From contig NZ_CP046172.1 of assembly GCF_011801145.1 (NCBI RefSeq), forward strand, positions 7,130,001 to 7,194,000: a stretch of DNA of 64,000 bases. The letters are read 5' to 3'. This document shows, in pieces, positions 48,301 through 61,600 of the stretch (the first letter of the stretch is position 1; every line of letters begins with the position of its first letter). This DNA is from Nocardia arthritidis (GTDB taxonomy: Bacteria > Actinomycetota > Actinomycetes > Mycobacteriales > Mycobacteriaceae). A program made the position numbers and the translations under genes. The notes below the pieces were generated by a model. It saw only the letters and a list, made by a program, of their open reading frames with translations, was not told the origin of the DNA and did no database searches.

Positions 48301-51300
48301 GCCGCGGCCGCCACCGCATCGGCGAACCGCACCGGCTCGCGCACCTGGTTCACCCAGTAGTCGGGCGTCGCCCAATCCGCCGCGGTGGCGCCGGCCACGG
48401 TGGGCAGCACCGGTATCTCGGGCGTGGCGTAGGTCAATCCCGCGATGGCCGAAGCGAATTCGGTCGCGACCGGATCCATTCTCGGAGAGTGGAAGGCGTG
48501 GCTGACCTGGAGCAGCCGGGTTCGCCGACCGCGCTCGGCGAGTTCGGCGGCCACCCGCAGCACCGCATCGACCGAACCGGAAACCACCAGCTGGTCGGGC
48601 GCGTTCACCACCGAGACGACCACCGGATCGTCGCCGTCCGTCGCGAGCAGCGCGACCACCTCGTCCTCGGTGGCCTGTAGCGCCGCCATCGCCCCGCCCT
48701 CGGGCAGTCGCTGCATCAACCGCGCCCGCGCGGTCACCAGCACCGCGGCGTCGGACAGCGACAGCACCCCCGCCACGTGGGCCGCGGCGATCTCCCCCAC
48801 CGAATGCCCGATCATGACATCGGGCACCACGCCCCAGGACTCCCACAACCGGAACAGGGCCACCTCCACCGCGAACAACGCGGGCTGGGCAAAACCGGTG
48901 CGGTTCAACAGTTCCGCGTCCTCGCCCCACATCACCTCGACCACCGGCCGCTCGGTCCACCGGTCCAGTTCGGCACATACCTCGTCGAAGGCGCGGGCGA
49001 AAACCGGGAAGGCTCCGTACATTTCGCGGCCCATGCCGAGACGCTGGCCGCCCTGGCCGCCGAACACCACGGCGGTACCGCCCTGTCGCGCGGTACCGCG
49101 GACCAGATCGTCGGAGGCGCCGTTGCCCGCCAACGTGCGGAGTCCGGCGAGCAATTCGTCTCGGGTGTCACCGAATACGACGGCGCGCTGCGGCAGCGAC
49201 GCGCGACCGGACACCAGGGACCGGGCCACCTGCCACGGGTCCGCGTCGTCGTCGGTCACCTGCTTCGCCAGCCGCCCGGCCGACTCGGCCAGTGCGGCGG
49301 AATTGTGCGCGGACAGCACCCAGACCGGCGAGCGATCGATGGGAATGGTCGGCAAGTCTCGCGGTTCCGGATCGGGCGCCTGCTCCAAGATCACATGCGC
49401 ATTCGTGCCGCTGATCCCGAATGCCGAAACCCCGGCCCGGCGCGGACGATCCAGCGCGGGCCACGACATTCGCTCGGTCAGCAGGCGGACCTGCCCGGCC
49501 GACCAATCCACTTGCGAGGTAGGGCGATCCAGATGCAGGGTCTGCGGGAGCTCCGCGTGCCGCAGCGCCAGCACCATCTTGATCACCCCGGCGATACCCG
49601 CCGCGGACTGCGTGTGCCCGATATTCGACTTGATCGCGCCGAGCCACAGCGGGCGATCCGCGGGCCGGTCCCGACCGTATGTCGCGAGCAAGGCCTGTGC
49701 CTCGATCGGATCGCCGAGCACGGTGCCGGTGCCGTGTGCCTCGACGGCATCCACCTCGGCCGGGCCGAGTCCGGCATTGGCCAGCGCGGCCCGGATGACC
49801 CGCTGCTGCGAGGGTCCGTTCGGCGCGGTCAACCCGTTGGAGGCGCCATCCTGGTTGATCGCCGAACCACGCAGCACCGCAAGGATTTCGTGACCGTTGC
49901 GGCGCGCGTCCGAGAGCCGCTCGACCAGCACAAGGCCGACGCCTTCGCCCCAGCCGGTGCCGTCGGCCGCGTCGGCGAACGGCTTGCACCGCCCGTCCGC
50001 GGCCAGCCCGCGCTGGCGGCTGAACTCCAGGAAGGTTTCCGGTGTGGCGAGCACCGCGACGCCGCCGGCCACGGCGAGATCGCATTCGCCGCCGCGGAGC
50101 GTCTGCGCGGCCTGATGCAGCGCCACCAGCGCGGACGAGCACGCAGTGTCCACGGTTATCGCGGGCCCTTCCAGACCGAAGGTGTAGGAGATGCGCCCGG
50201 AGATCACCGCGGTGGCGTTGCCGGTGAGGAAGTAGCCCTCCGCGCCCTCGGGGGCCTGCTGCGGATCGCCGCCGTAGTTCTGCGCCGACGCACCGATGAA
50301 AACGCCGGTTCTGCTGCCCCGCAACGATTCCGGATTGATCCCGGCGCGCTCGAACAGCTCCCACGCGACCTCGAGCAGCTGCCGCTGCTGCGGGTCCATG
50401 GCCAGTGCCTCCCGGGGTGAGATACCGAAGAGTTCGGCGTCGAACTCCGCCGCGCCGCGCAGGAAGCCGCCGGCGCGGGTGTACGTCTTGCCCGGCTTGC
50501 CCGGCCGCGGGTCGTACAACGACTCGACGTCCCAGCCACGGTCGTCGGGAAATTCGCCGATCGCGTCGGTCCCGGACGCGATGAGATCCCACAACTGTTC
50601 CGGCCCGCCGACCCCGCCCGGGAAGCGGCAGCTCATCGCGACGATCGCGATCGGTTCGTCGGCGCCGACCGCCACCTCGACCGGCGTCTGCCGCCCGTCC
50701 GGCTCGATGAGCCGCGTCTCGGCCAGCAGATGGTCGGCCAGCGCCTGCGGGGTCGGGTAGTCGAAGACGACGGTGGCGGGCAGCGCGAGCCCGGTCTCGG
50801 CGCCGAGCCGGTTGCGCATATCCACCGCCATCAGCGAATCGAAGCCGACATCCCGGAACGCACGGTCCGGCGCGATCGTCGCCGCGCCCTCGTGGCCGAG
50901 TACCGCGGCCGTATGCCTGCGGATCAGCTCGAGTACCACGCGACGACGGCCCGATACCGCCGTCCGCTCGAGCAGCGCGCGCAACGCGGATCCGTCGGCA
51001 TCACGACTTCCCGCCTCGTTCAACGCTTCTCGCACACCCGGCAGCCTGTCGAGCAGCGGACGACGGCGGCCGGCGTTGAACCCGGCGGCGAAGCGCGGCC
51101 AGTCGACATCGGCCACGACGAGCGCGGTTTCGTCCAAACGCACCGCGCGGGCCAGTGCGCCCGCGGCCAGTTGCGCATCCATAGGGCGCAGGCCGATCCG
51201 GCGGAGTTCGTCGATGCCGTCCGCCGCCGCGAGGCCGCTGTCGCTCGCCCAGAGACCCCACGCGATCGAGGTGGCCCGCAACCCGCGCGCCCGCCTGCGT

Positions 51301-54300
51301 TCGGCCAACGCGTCCAGGTGCGCGTTCGCCGCGGCATAGGCGCCCTGCCGCACACCACCCCATACGCCGGCGCCGGAAGAGAAGAGCACGAAGGCGTCCA
51401 GGTCGGTCTCGGCCAATAGCGCGTCGAGATTGTCCGCGCCGCGGACTTTGGCCGAGAACACCTCGGATAGTTCGGCCACACCCAATGTCGCCAATTCGCC
51501 CGGGGTTCCGATACCGGCGGTGTGCAGCACGGCGCTGAGCGGGCGGTCCGCGGGCACCGCGGCGAGGACGCGGGCCACCGCGTCCCGGTCGGCCACATCG
51601 CATGCGGCGAACGTGACGTCCGTACCCGATTCGGCCAGCTCGGCGGCCAGTTCTCGGGCGCCCGGCGCATCGGCGCCGCGTCGGCTGGTCAACAGCAGGT
51701 GCTCGGCGCCGGCCGCGGCCAGCCACCGTGCGATATGCCCGGCGACCGCACCGGTGCCGCCGGTGATCAGGACGGTGCCCCGCGGCCGCCACGGCTCGGC
51801 ACTCGCAGGTTCCGGAGCAGGCACCAGGCGGCGTCGATAGCCGCCGCTCGAGCGGATCGCCAGCTGATCCTCCGCGTCGATTCCGGCCAGCGCCGCGGCC
51901 AGCCATCCCGCGGACCGCTCGTTCAGCCGCTCCGGCAGATCGACCAGTCCGCCCCAGCGCTGCGGATGCTCCAGACCGACCACCCGGCCGAGACCCCAGA
52001 GTTGAGCCTGCCGCGGGTCCGGTGCGGCATCCGATCGGCCGATCGTCACCGCGTTCCGAGTCGCGATCCACAGCGGACACTGCTGCCCGTGCGCACCGAG
52101 CGCACGCACCAGATCCACCGTGCCGACGATTCCGGCGCCGACCGCACCGTGCTCCGGATGCGACCGCTCGTCCATGGCGAGCAGGGAAAGCACACCGGTG
52201 AATCGGGTGCTCGCGACCGTGGCCAGCCGCTCGGTGAGATCATCTGCGAGCGCGTCGATTTCGATCAGCACCACGCCGGCGCCGTGCGCGGCGATGGCGT
52301 CCACCACGTCGAGCGCACACCCGGCGGGATGGACCACCAGCCAGATACCCGTCAGCTCACCGTCCGGGAGCTGCACCGGTTGCCAGTCGACGCGGTGCCG
52401 CCAGGCGTCCAGCGTGGATCGCTCCCTACGCTCCCGACGCCATCGGGCGAGGGAGGGCAGCACGGCGTGCCAGGAATCGCGCTGCTCGTCGGCGGCGGGA
52501 ACGGTGGCCGACAGTGCATTCCAGTCCGCATGCTCGACGGCGGTCCAGAATTCGGTTTCCTGTTGATCGGATGTACCGGACGACGCGACCGGTGCCGCGT
52601 CGACCCAGTAGCGGCGGCGGTCGAAGGCGTAGGTCGGCAGGGTTTTCGGACTTACCGGTTCTGCTTGGGGGACAAGGGTATTCCAGTGCACGGGGAAGCC
52701 GTGGGTCCAGGCCTGCGCTGCCGCTCGGAGAAAACCCTTGGCGCTGTGCTGATCTCGACGGAGGGTTTCGATTGCCACACCGGCGATTTGCTCGGCCTCG
52801 AAGGTGTCGATGATCGCGGTGGTGAGCACCGGGTGCGGGGTGATCTCCATGAAACGGGTGAAACCCTCGCTCACCAGCGAGTGGACAGCGTCGTGGAATC
52901 GGACTGTGGATCGGAGGTTGTCCACCCAGTAGGCGGCATCGAGGTCCTGGCCGGTTACCCAATCACCAGTGACCGTTGACAGCATGGGGATTCGACCCGC
53001 ATCACCGGTTGTTCCGGCGAGATCGGTGAGTAGCCGGTCCCGGATCGTACCCACCTGCGGAGAATGCGAGGCATAATCCACCGGGAGCCAGCGAGTCCGC
53101 AGACCATCAGCCTCAGCCGCAATCACCAACTCGGCCAAGGCATCTCGATCTCCCGAGACCACCGTCGCACCGGGGCCGTTGACCACTGCCACCGCCACCC
53201 GATCCGACCACGCTGTCATGAGTTCCTGCACACGCTGTGCCCCGGCCGCGATCGACACCATGCCGCCACGGTTCGACAACTCCTCGGCGATCACCCGGCT
53301 CCGCGCTACGACCAACCAGAACGCATCCCGCAGCGTGAGTATCCCTGCCACATGTGCTGCGGCGATCTCGCCCTGCGAATGCCCCACCACTGCATCAGGA
53401 TTCACACCTATGGCTTGCCAGGTTCGCGCCAAACCGACCATCACCGCGAACAGCACCGGCTGCACCACGTCGACCCGACCCAGCATCGCCTCGTCAGCCA
53501 AAGCCTCCGAGACGGTTACGCCGCGCCACTCCCGCAGCAACTCATCGCACTCGGCGATCGTGTCGGCGAATACCGGACAGGTCTCGAGCAGCTCACGACC
53601 CATCCCGGTCCACTGGCTACCCTGACCCGCGAACACCCACACCACACGACCCGACACCACCGAACCCGACACCGGCTCGGCCAACACCGAATCCACCTCA
53701 TCGGCAACCGAATCACCATCGACGGGAACCAAAGCCACCGCACGCGAATCCAACTCGGCACGACGCAACAGAGCCCGCGCCACCGCGGCCGTATCCAATC
53801 CGTCTTGTTCGGCACTCCATCCAGACAGCACCGCCAACTGACCCCGCAACGCCGCCGCACCACGAGCCGACACCGGCCACGGCACCACCGACACCTGCAC
53901 GACCGGCTCGACCGCATCCGACGATTCCGTCTCCGGTTCGGGAGCCTCTTCCACGATCACGTGCGCATTCGTGCCGCTGACCCCGAACGACGAAATACCC
54001 GCCCGCCGTGGATGATCCGCCTCCGGCCACGGCCGCGCCTCGGTCAGCAGTGACACCGCACCGGCCGACCAATCCACATGCGAGGACGGCGTAGTCACGT
54101 TCAGCGTCTTCGGCAGCACCCCGTGCCGCATCGCCTCGACCATTTTGATAATGCCGCCCACACCGGCCGCCGCCTGAGCATGCCCGATATTGGACTTCAA
54201 CGACCCCAACCACAACGGCCGATCCGCATCCCGACCCTGCCCATACGTCGCCAACAGCGCCTGAGCCTCGATCGGATCACCCAAAGACGTTCCGGTGCCG

Positions 54301-55331
54301 TGCCCTTCGACCGCATCCACATCGGACGGACCAAGACCAGCCGACGCCAACGCCGCCCGGATCACCCGCTGCTGCGACGGACCATTCGGCGCGGTCAAAC
54401 CGCTGCTCGCACCGTCCTGATTCACCGCCGACCCGCGCACCACCGCGACGACCGGGTGGCCGTGCTCGCGCGCATCCGACAACCGCTCCACCAACAGCAA
54501 CCCGACACCCTCGGCCCACGCGGTACCGTCGGCATCGTCGGAATAGGACTTGCACCGGCCATCGGGCGACAACCCGCGCTGCCGGGAGAATTCGACGAAC
54601 GTATCGGGAGTGGACATCACGGTGGCCCCACCGGCCAAAGCCAGATCGCACTCACCATTGCGCAACGCCTGCACGGCCAAATGCAACGCCACCAGCGATG
54701 ACGAACACGCCGTATCGACCGTGACCGCCGGACCCTCCAAACCGAACACATAGGAAATCCGGCCCGAAGCCACACTCCCCGCACTGCCGCTGCCCAGATA
54801 ACCCTCGAATTCACGCAGCGAATCGGCGCGCGAGTCGAGCCGGGAACCGTAATCGTTGTACATCAGCCCCGCGAATACGCCGGTCCGGCTGCCCCGCAGC
54901 GAGGTCGGATCCAATCCGGCCCGCTCGAATACCTCCCACGCCGTCTCCAGCAGCAGTCGCTGCTGCGGATCGACGGTCAGCGCCTCCTTCGGCGCGATAC
55001 CGAACAGATCGGCGTCGAACTCCGCCGCGTCGTGTAGGAAGCCGCCCTCGCGCACATACGACGTGCCGTACCGCTCCGGATCCGGATCGTACAGTCCGTC
55101 GATATCCCAGCCCCGGTCGCCGGGGAATCCGGAGATGGCGTCGCGCCCCTCGGAAACCAACCGCCACAGATCTTCCGGAGAGGCCACCCCACCCGGATAC
55201 CGGCAGCCCATCGCAACGATGGCGATCGGTTCGGTGCTCCTGGCCTCTATATCGCGGAGGCGCTGCCTGGTCTTGTGCAGGTCGGCCGATACACGCTTGA
55301 GGTAGTCACGGAGCTTGTCCTCGGTCTGCAT
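45330..55331 (-). CDS. Type I PKS, two modules: KS-AT-KR-ACP, KS-AT-DH-KR-ACP
   Basis: The protein has 3333 residues from ATG 55331 with GAGG upstream. The docking coil ([21 protein letters not shown]) is followed by module 1: KS (Cys about 205), AT with GHSQG (about 648) and YASH (about 750, methylmalonyl), no DH, then a KR (TGGTGAVAG about 1184) that lacks LDD and has GVWGG, so A-type, and ACP VGFDSL (about 1494). Module 2: KS (Cys about 1726) with the ordinary EAHGTGT, AT GHSVG/HAFH (malonyl), [14 protein letters not shown]-type KR with LDD (about 2908) and ACP LGLDSL (about 3206). The tail [12 protein letters not shown] is the C-terminal docking element. Module 1 leaves a methyl-bearing beta-hydroxyl and module 2 a double bond. 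The gene has its own box-bearing promoter. Confidence 0.94.
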   Translation of the reverse strand: MQTEDKLRDYLKRVSADLHKTRQRLRDIEARSTEPIAIVAMGCRYPGGVASPEDLWRLVSEGRDAISGFPGDRGWDIDGLYDPDPERYGTSYVREGGFLHDAAEFDADLFGIAPKEALTVDPQQRLLLETAWEVFERAGLDPTSLRGSRTGVFAGLMYNDYGSRLDSRADSLREFEGYLGSGSAGSVASGRISYVFGLEGPAVTVDTACSSSLVALHLAVQALRNGECDLALAGGATVMSTPDTFVEFSRQRGLSPDGRCKSYSDDADGTAWAEGVGLLLVERLSDAREHGHPVVAVVRGSAVNQDGASSGLTAPNGPSQQRVIRAALASAGLGPSDVDAVEGHGTGTSLGDPIEAQALLATYGQGRDADRPLWLGSLKSNIGHAQAAAGVGGIIKMVEAMRHGVLPKTLNVTTPSSHVDWSAGAVSLLTEARPWPEADHPRRAGISSFGVSGTNAHVIVEEAPEPETESSDAVEPVVQVSVVPWPVSARGAAALRGQLAVLSGWSAEQDGLDTAAVARALLRRAELDSRAVALVPVDGDSVADEVDSVLAEPVSGSVVSGRVVWVFAGQGSQWTGMGRELLETCPVFADTIAECDELLREWRGVTVSEALADEAMLGRVDVVQPVLFAVMVGLARTWQAIGVNPDAVVGHSQGEIAAAHVAGILTLRDAFWLVVARSRVIAEELSNRGGMVSIAAGAQRVQELMTAWSDRVAVAVVNGPGATVVSGDRDALAELVIAAEADGLRTRWLPVDYASHSPQVGTIRDRLLTDLAGTTGDAGRIPMLSTVTGDWVTGQDLDAAYWVDNLRSTVRFHDAVHSLVSEGFTRFMEITPHPVLTTAIIDTFEAEQIAGVAIETLRRDQHSAKGFLRAAAQAWTHGFPVHWNTLVPQAEPVSPKTLPTYAFDRRRYWVDAAPVASSGTSDQQETEFWTAVEHADWNALSATVPAADEQRDSWHAVLPSLARWRRERRERSTLDAWRHRVDWQPVQLPDGELTGIWLVVHPAGCALDVVDAIAAHGAGVVLIEIDALADDLTERLATVASTRFTGVLSLLAMDERSHPEHGAVGAGIVGTVDLVRALGAHGQQCPLWIATRNAVTIGRSDAAPDPRQAQLWGLGRVVGLEHPQRWGGLVDLPERLNERSAGWLAAALAGIDAEDQLAIRSSGGYRRRLVPAPEPASAEPWRPRGTVLITGGTGAVAGHIARWLAAAGAEHLLLTSRRGADAPGARELAAELAESGTDVTFAACDVADRDAVARVLAAVPADRPLSAVLHTAGIGTPGELATLGVAELSEVFSAKVRGADNLDALLAETDLDAFVLFSSGAGVWGGVRQGAYAAANAHLDALAERRRARGLRATSIAWGLWASDSGLAAADGIDELRRIGLRPMDAQLAAGALARAVRLDETALVVADVDWPRFAAGFNAGRRRPLLDRLPGVREALNEAGSRDADGSALRALLERTAVSGRRRVVLELIRRHTAAVLGHEGAATIAPDRAFRDVGFDSLMAVDMRNRLGAETGLALPATVVFDYPTPQALADHLLAETRLIEPDGRQTPVEVAVGADEPIAIVAMSCRFPGGVGGPEQLWDLIASGTDAIGEFPDDRGWDVESLYDPRPGKPGKTYTRAGGFLRGAAEFDAELFGISPREALAMDPQQRQLLEVAWELFERAGINPESLRGSRTGVFIGASAQNYGGDPQQAPEGAEGYFLTGNATAVISGRISYTFGLEGPAITVDTACSSALVALHQAAQTLRGGECDLAVAGGVAVLATPETFLEFSRQRGLAADGRCKPFADAADGTGWGEGVGLVLVERLSDARRNGHEILAVLRGSAINQDGASNGLTAPNGPSQQRVIRAALANAGLGPAEVDAVEAHGTGTVLGDPIEAQALLATYGRDRPADRPLWLGAIKSNIGHTQSAAGIAGVIKMVLALRHAELPQTLHLDRPTSQVDWSAGQVRLLTERMSWPALDRPRRAGVSAFGISGTNAHVILEQAPDPEPRDLPTIPIDRSPVWVLSAHNSAALAESAGRLAKQVTDDDADPWQVARSLVSGRASLPQRAVVFGDTRDELLAGLRTLAGNGASDDLVRGTARQGGTAVVFGGQGGQRLGMGREMYGAFPVFARAFDEVCAELDRWTERPVVEVMWGEDAELLNRTGFAQPALFAVEVALFRLWESWGVVPDVMIGHSVGEIAAAHVAGVLSLSDAAVLVTARARLMQRLPEGGAMAALQATEDEVVALLATDGDDPVVVSVVNAPDQLVVSGSVDAVLRVAAELAERGRRTRLLQVSHAFHSPRMDPVATEFASAIAGLTYATPEIPVLPTVAGATAADWATPDYWVNQVREPVRFADAVAAAAESGVTRFLELSGDGALVGAMAGTLAERADTTTVVCALRAGHGESRTALAAAARLYSFGGPIDWTRILPSAPELPLPTYPFQHRRYWLAGVSASDGAGPGQEPVDHPLLRTALRSPASGETVFTGRISLTSHPWLAQHAVHGTVLLPGTAFVDAVLYAGARVGCPAVAELTIEAPLVISESPVTMLVTVGAPDESGQCPCTVHTGTGDDGQSWRRHATGLLTALPAEAARPAEGWLPAAAEPLSLNGFYDRLHDLGFDYGPLFTGLVAAWRSGPDVLAEVELAENTDERRSFGLHPALLDAALHAASLLDETDEVTRLPFSWRGVSLFATGATALRVWISAAGEDTIRLSLTDRQGVPVAEVDGIQFKQVRADHFGAVTANSLFQVEWREIPVGAAASRRSAVLGAADLAVDCDRYADLAQLRAALDGGAPAPEVVLAPAPATGADPADVHAAAHRLLGLLQDWLAESRLAETELVVLTRSAVAVRDAAELTDLGQAALRGMVRSAQAEHPGRFRLVDLDTESPLPAALATTEPEVALRQGNSFVPRLVAAPAAEQPVEFDPSGAALITGGTGALGAHLARHLVTEHGVRHLVLTSRRGPDAPGADDLAAELTELGAAVTVAACDAADPVALAELLSGIPEPLTTVIHAAGVLDDGVLESLTPDRLDAVLRPKVDAAANLHRLTERLPMCRLVLFSSAAALFGTPGQANYAAANAYLDALAEYRTALGLPTTALAWGMWSGAGMAGELGGRDRGRLGTGLSAPEGMALFDAALGTGRPLLAPLRLDRTALRAIGSAELPAMLRDLVPVAVGRSTADDGTMLPALLAGLDGTERDKALLNFVREQVAVVLGYPSAESIVADRGFLELGLDSLTAVELRNRLGRRSGLRLSSTVVFDYPNTAALAEFIGAELPRDGVADAGSVHAELDRLESLLRTAEPDPGDRESVTGRLRALLATWTAAGEQEPAARPDDLADASADELFALLDDELGTA

Positions 55332-55647
55332 GAAGGCAACCTCTTCGAAATTCGGGCTACGACGGAATATTTCGCTATCTGTTGAACCGGCCGCCTGATA
55401 TGCCGATGATTGATCGACGCATGAGCCGGCTCACCTGGATCGACGTTATTTGCGTCGTATGTATCGGAACAACCCCTAGCCGCCCCTAAGCTCGACCTGC
55501 GATACTCGGCGGCTATATTCGGCCGAATTACGCGATCGGCCGGCGCCTATTATCGAAATTGATCGATCACAGGCACCGGCCGACTGATCTTCCGGAATTA
55601 TTTGACGATAATCCGGATGCGATATTCGAGACCGATTCGGACCGGGC
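55332..55647. other. Intergenic promoter region between PKS genes
   Basis: These 316 bp separate the stop of the upstream PKS gene from the start of the next. The DNA is AT-richer than the PKS genes. It holds a direct-repeat box at 55469-55489 and no coding frame of merit, so transcription is probably re-initiated here. Confidence 0.6.
55469..55489 (-). promoter_or_regulatory. Direct-repeat box before the PKS operon
   Basis: On the minus strand, TAGGGG (55488-55483), CGGC, TAGGGG (55478-55473), TTGT. All 21 bases equal the ALAS box at 26316-26336, 29 kb away. It lies 138 bp before the PKS start. TACATA (9 bases on) or CAAATA (20 bases on) could be the -10. Confidence 0.75.
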
Positions 55648-58600
55648 TCATGAAACGCCGAGCTCATTATCGATGAAATCGAACATTTCATTGTCGCTCG
55701 CGGATTGCAGTCGCTCCGCGACGTCCGCGGATTCGGCGTCGCCGTCCACCGCCGTCAATATCTCGCGCAATTTCGCCGCGAGCCGGGCCCGCTGCGCCTG
55801 ATCCGAATCGGTGGCCACCAGCAGCGCGGCCAGCCGGTCGAGTTCCGCCTCGGCCGATGTGGCCGACGCTGCGCCGCCGCCTAGTCGCTCGTCGAGGTAC
55901 GCGACCAGGGTCGCCGCGTCCGGGTAGTCGAACATCAGGGTGGCGGGCAGCCGCAAACCCAGCGCCCGGCTCAACCGATTGCGCAGGTCGACCGCGGTGA
56001 GGGAGTCGAAACCGAGTTCCAGGAATCCGCGATCCGGAGATATCGAATCCGGCCGGTCGTGTCCGAGCACCGTGGCCACCTGTCGGCGGACGAACTGCTC
56101 CAGCGCCTGCGTCCGATCGGGCCCGGTGAGCCCGGCCAGCCTGCTCCGCATATCGGTGGTCTTCGACTCGGTCCCGGAACGTGCGCCGACCCGGATGATC
56201 CCTCGGTAGAGCGGCGAGATCTCCGCCGCGTCCTGCGCCCGCAGTCCCGCCAGATCGAACCGGGCGGCGACGACGGTCGCCAGCCCGGCCTCGACCGCGG
56301 CGTCGAAAAGGGCCAGACCCTCCTCCGCCGACAGCGGCTCGACCCCCGACCTGCGCAACCGGCGAACGTCCCGATCGTCCAGGTGACCGGTCATGCCGCC
56401 ACGGTCGCGCCAGAAACCCCACGCGATCGAGATCACGGGCCTGCCCGCCGACCGGCACTGCTGCGCGTATCCGTCGAGGAATCCGTTCGCCGCCGCGTAA
56501 TTCGCCTGGCCTGGCGCACCGAAAACCGCTGCGAGCGAGGAGAATACGATCATCGGCACGGTGACGGGCAGCGCGGCGTGCAGGTTGGCCATGCCGTCGG
56601 CCTTCGGCCGGAAGGCGACCGCGAGCCGTTGCGGGTTCAGCTCGGTGACCAGTCCGTCGGCCAGCGCACCCGCGGCATGGACGACTCCGCTGAACCGGTA
56701 CCGCCCGGCCAACTCGTCGACCGCCGCCGGGTCGCCGATATCGCAGGCCACCACGTCCACCTCGGCACCCGATGCGGTCAGTTCGGCCGCGAGTTCCGCG
56801 GCGCCGCCGGTGGCCGGACCCGATCGGCCGGTCAGCACCAGCCGACGGACGCCGTGCCGCACCACGAGATGCCGGGCGAGCACCGAGCCGATGGCGCCGA
56901 GCCCGCCGGTAATCAGCACCCAACCGGTGTCGTCGGCGGGGAACGGCAGCGGCGTCGCGGCCGCCCTCGGCACCCTGGCCAGTCGCCGCACCCACGATTT
57001 CCCGTCGCGCAGCAGCACTTCGGCCTCGGCGACGGCGAGCGTCCGCGGCAGCGGCGCGGTATCGGCCTGCCCGAGCACCACCAGCCCGAACCGGTCCGGG
57101 TGCTCCGCCTGCGCGGCACGGACCAGGCCGCGCACCGCACTCGCCGTCGCGCCGTCCTCGTCGACAAGGAAGACGAGCCGGGAGTCCTGCCGTGCGCGTT
57201 CGCCGAGCCACCACTGCACCGTCCGCAGCACCGAACCGACGGCTTCCGTATCGGTGGGCGCTCGCAGGACCACGTGCTCGAATGCTTCGGTCGCCACATC
57301 GAATGCGGCCCGATCCGGATACGGTGTCGCACCGGGCAAGATGTGCGGGTCGCCGATCACGGCCATCGCGCCGGGAGCGGCCGCCGGGAGATCCACCGGC
57401 TGCCACTCGACGCGGAACAGGGATTCGTAGTTGCCGTGCGCACCGATCTCATCCGGGCGCACCGCCCGCAGCGTCACCGAATCCACGGTGAACACCGGGT
57501 GGTTGTATTCGTCTGTCGCGGTGATGGATACCGCGTCGGTGCCCGCCCGGCTGATCCGGCAACGCAGGTTGGTTGCCCGAGTCGCGTTCAGCCGCACACC
57601 ATTCCAGGCGAACGGTAGGTACGCCCGGGCCGGGTCGGCGGTGAAATCACCGAAGGCTATGCCGTGCAATACCGCATCCAGCAGAGCTGGATGAGCGACG
57701 AACCCAGTCACCTCGACGCCCTCGGGTAGTCCGACCTCGACCCAGACCTGGTCGTCGTGCCGCCAGGCGGCTCGCACGCCCTGGAAGACCGGACCGTATT
57801 CCAGACCCGCAACGGCCAAACCGTCATACAAGCCAACGGCATCCACCGCCTCGGCTTCCGACGGCAGCCACTGCTCCCAGGTGGTGTCGACACCATCGGT
57901 GATGCCGGTCGCGGTCGCAGTGGTCAAGATGCCGGTGGCGTGGGTGGTCCAATCACTGTCATCACCGGCAGCACGAGTGTGTATCGCCACCACAGCGGAG
58001 CCGGCTTCGATCAATTCGGCCTCGGCCGTGGTGGATTCGGCTGGGTCCTGGCCGATGACGACCCGGACGTCCAACGGCGCGTCGGCGGGAACGATCACGG
58101 GGAGCTGTAACGTCAACTCCGACAACACATTCCAACCCAGCTGCCCGGCCGCGGTCATTACCCATTCGAGCAAACCGGTACCGGGGACCACCACCGACCC
58201 GGCCACCGCATGATCCGACCACCACGACTGCCTGGCCAGGTGCAACTGCCCGGTCAACACCGTAACCGCCATCGCACCAGGCACTTCCACTACCGCACCC
58301 AATACCGGATGGGTCAACATCTGCTGTCCGACCTGACGAACATCGCCGCCGATACTCCCCCGCTGCACCCAGTAACGGCGGCGGTCGAAAGCGTACGTCG
58401 GCAGGGTTTCCGGACTTGCCGGTTCTGCTTCGGGACAAGGGCTTCCCAGCGCACCGGTAGACCGTGTGTCCATGCTTGCGCCGCCGATCGCACGAAGCTC
58501 ACGGAGCTGTCCTGGTCACGGCGCAGGGTCTCCAATGCCACCCCTTGAAGTTGTCCATTCTCGAGGGTCTCGATGATCGCGGTGGTGAGCACCGGGTGCG

Positions 58601-61600
58601 GCGTGATCTCCATGAAACGGGTGAAGCCCTGCTGCGCCAACGTCTCAACGGCTTCCTGGAACCGGACCGTGGATCGGAGGTTGTCCACCCAGTAAGCGGC
58701 ATCCAGCTTCGCACCGGTCACCCAATCACCGGTGACCGTCGACCACATCGGGATTCGACCCGCATCACCGGTTGTTCCGGCGAGATCCGTGAGTAGCCGG
58801 TCCCGGACCGTATCCACCTGCGGAGAATGCGAGGCATAATCGACCGGGAGCCAGCGAGCCCGCAGACCTTCGGCCTCAGCAGCAATCACCAACTCCGCCA
58901 AGGCATCCCGATCTCCCGAGACCACCGTGGCACCGGGGCCGTTGACCACCGCCACCGCCACACAATTCGACCACCGTGCTGTCAGATCCTGCACACGCTG
59001 CGCCCCCGCCGCGATCGATACCATGCCACCACGGTTCGACAACTCCTCCGCGATTACCCGGCTCCGCGCAACCACCAACCAGAACGCATCCCGCAAACTC
59101 AACATCCCCGCGACGTGCGCCGCGGCGATCTCACCCTGCGAATGCCCCACCACCACATCCGGATTCACACCGATGGCCTGCCACGTTCGTGCCAAACCGA
59201 CCATCACCGCGAAGAGCACCGGCTGTACTACATCGACCCGACCCAGCAACGCGTCGTCGGTCAGCGCCTCCGAGACGGTCACGCCCCGCCACTCCCGCAG
59301 CAACTCATCGCACTCGGCGATCGTGTCGGCGAACACGGAGCATGTCTCGAGCAGCTCACGACCCATCCCGGTCCACTGACTCCCCTGACCCGCGAACACC
59401 CACACCACACGACCCGACACCACCGAACCCGACACCGGCTCAGCAAAGGCCGACCGGTCCATCTCGCTGGAAGCCAAAACCACCGCGCGCGAATCCAACT
59501 CGGCACGACGCAGCAACGCCCGCGCCACCGCGGCTGCATCCAATCCGTCATGTTCAGCACTCCACTGCGACAACGCAGCCAACTGACCCCGCAATGCCGC
59601 CTCGCCACGAGCCGACAGCGGCCACGGCACCACTGACGACCGCACCGACACGCCGGGCTCCCGCACCGGCACCGGCTCCACTTCGGGGGCCTGTTCCACG
59701 ATCACGTGCGCATTCGTGCCACTCATCCCGAACGACGAAATGCCCGCTCGCCGTGGTTGATCCGTCTCCGGCCACGGCCGTGCCTCGGTCAACAACGACA
59801 CCGCACCGGCCGACCAATCCACATGCGAGGACGGCGAATCCACATGCAACGTCTTCGGCAACACCCCAAACCGCATCGCCTGCACCATCTTGATAATGCC
59901 GCCCACACCCGCCGCCGCCTGAGCATGCCCGATATTCGACTTCAACGACCCCAACCACAACGGCCGATCCGCATCCCGACCTTGCCCATACGTCGCCAGC
60001 AACGCTTGCGCCTCGATCGGATCACCCAAAGACGTTCCGGTGCCATGCCCTTCGACCGCATCCACCTCCGACGCCGCCAAACCGGCCGACGCCAACGCCG
60101 CCCGGATCACCCGCTGCTGCGACGGACCATTCGGCGCGGTCAAACCATTCGACGCACCATCCTGATTCACCGCCGAACCACGCACCACCGCGACAACCGG
60201 GTGACCCTGCTCGCGCGCATCGGACAACCGCTCCACCAACAGCAACCCGACACCCTCGGCCCACGCGGTACCATCCGCCGCCTCCGCGAACGCTTTGCAT
60301 CGTCCATCGGGCGACAACCCGCGCTGCCGCGAAAAGTCCACGAACGTATCGGGAGTCGCCATCACCGTGGCCCCACCGGCCAAAGCCAGATCGCACTCAC
60401 CATTGCGCAACGCCTGCACAGCCAAATGCAACGCCACCAGCGACGACGAACACGCCGTATCGACCGTGACCGCCGGACCCTCCAAACCGAACACATAGGA
60501 AATCCGGCCCGAAGCCACACTTCCCGACGTCCCGGTACTCGAATAACCGTCCAGGTGCTCCGGCATTTCACCGGAGCCGCTGAGATAGTCGCTGCTCATC
60601 ACCCCGGCGAAGACGCCGGTTCGACTGCCCCGCAACGAAGTCGGATCCAACCCGGCCCGCTCGAACACCTCCCACGCCGTCTCCAGCAGCAACCGCTGCT
60701 GCGGATCCATCGCCAGCGCCTCACGCGGTGAAATGCCGAACAGTTCCGGATCGAACGACGCGGCATCGTGCAGGAAGCCGCCCTGCCGCACATAGCTGGT
60801 GCCCGCGTGTTCCGGATCGGGATCGTACAGCGCCGCCACATCCCAACCACGATCGGCCGGGAAGGCGGATATACCGTCGCGGCCCTCGAATACCAACTGC
60901 CACAAGTCTTCTGGCGAGTCGACCCCGCCAGGATAGCGGCAGCTCATCGCCACGATGGCGATCGGCTCACCCGCGTCGACCGCCACCGAGCGGCCGTTCG
61001 GCGTGGTGGGCTCGGCCGCGCCGAACAGTTCCGCCGCCAAGTATTCGGCCAGCGCGGCGATCGTCGGATAGTCGAAGGTCATCGTCGGCGACAGCCGCAT
61101 GCCGGTGGCGGCCTGCAGCCGGTTTCGCAGTTCCACCGCCGTCAACGAGTCGAAACCCACCTCGCTGAACGGGCGGTGCGGCTCCAGCGCGGCGGTATCG
61201 ACATGTCCGAGCACGGCCGCGGCCTGCGCGCACACCAGCTCCACCAGCCTGGACCGGCGCTCGTCGACCGACAGCACGGCCAACTGGTCACGCAGCGAAC
61301 CACCGGCCGGGACGGCCGAGGCAATGCGCCGCGCCGGGCGGTTCAGCAGGCCGCGCAGCACCGGCGGCATGCCGGCGACACCACTGTGCGCCTGCCAGGC
61401 CGCCAGATCCAATCGCATTGGCGCCAGCGATGATTCGGCCAGTCCGGCCGCGGCGTCGAACAGCGCCAGACCCTCGGCGATGGACAGCGCCGGGGTGCCG
61501 GAGCTCGCCATCCGGGCACGGGTCGCCTCGTCCAGGCGCGCGGCCATGCCGCCGCCGTCCCACGGGCCCCAGGCCAGCGACCGCGCGGGCAGACCGGCGT

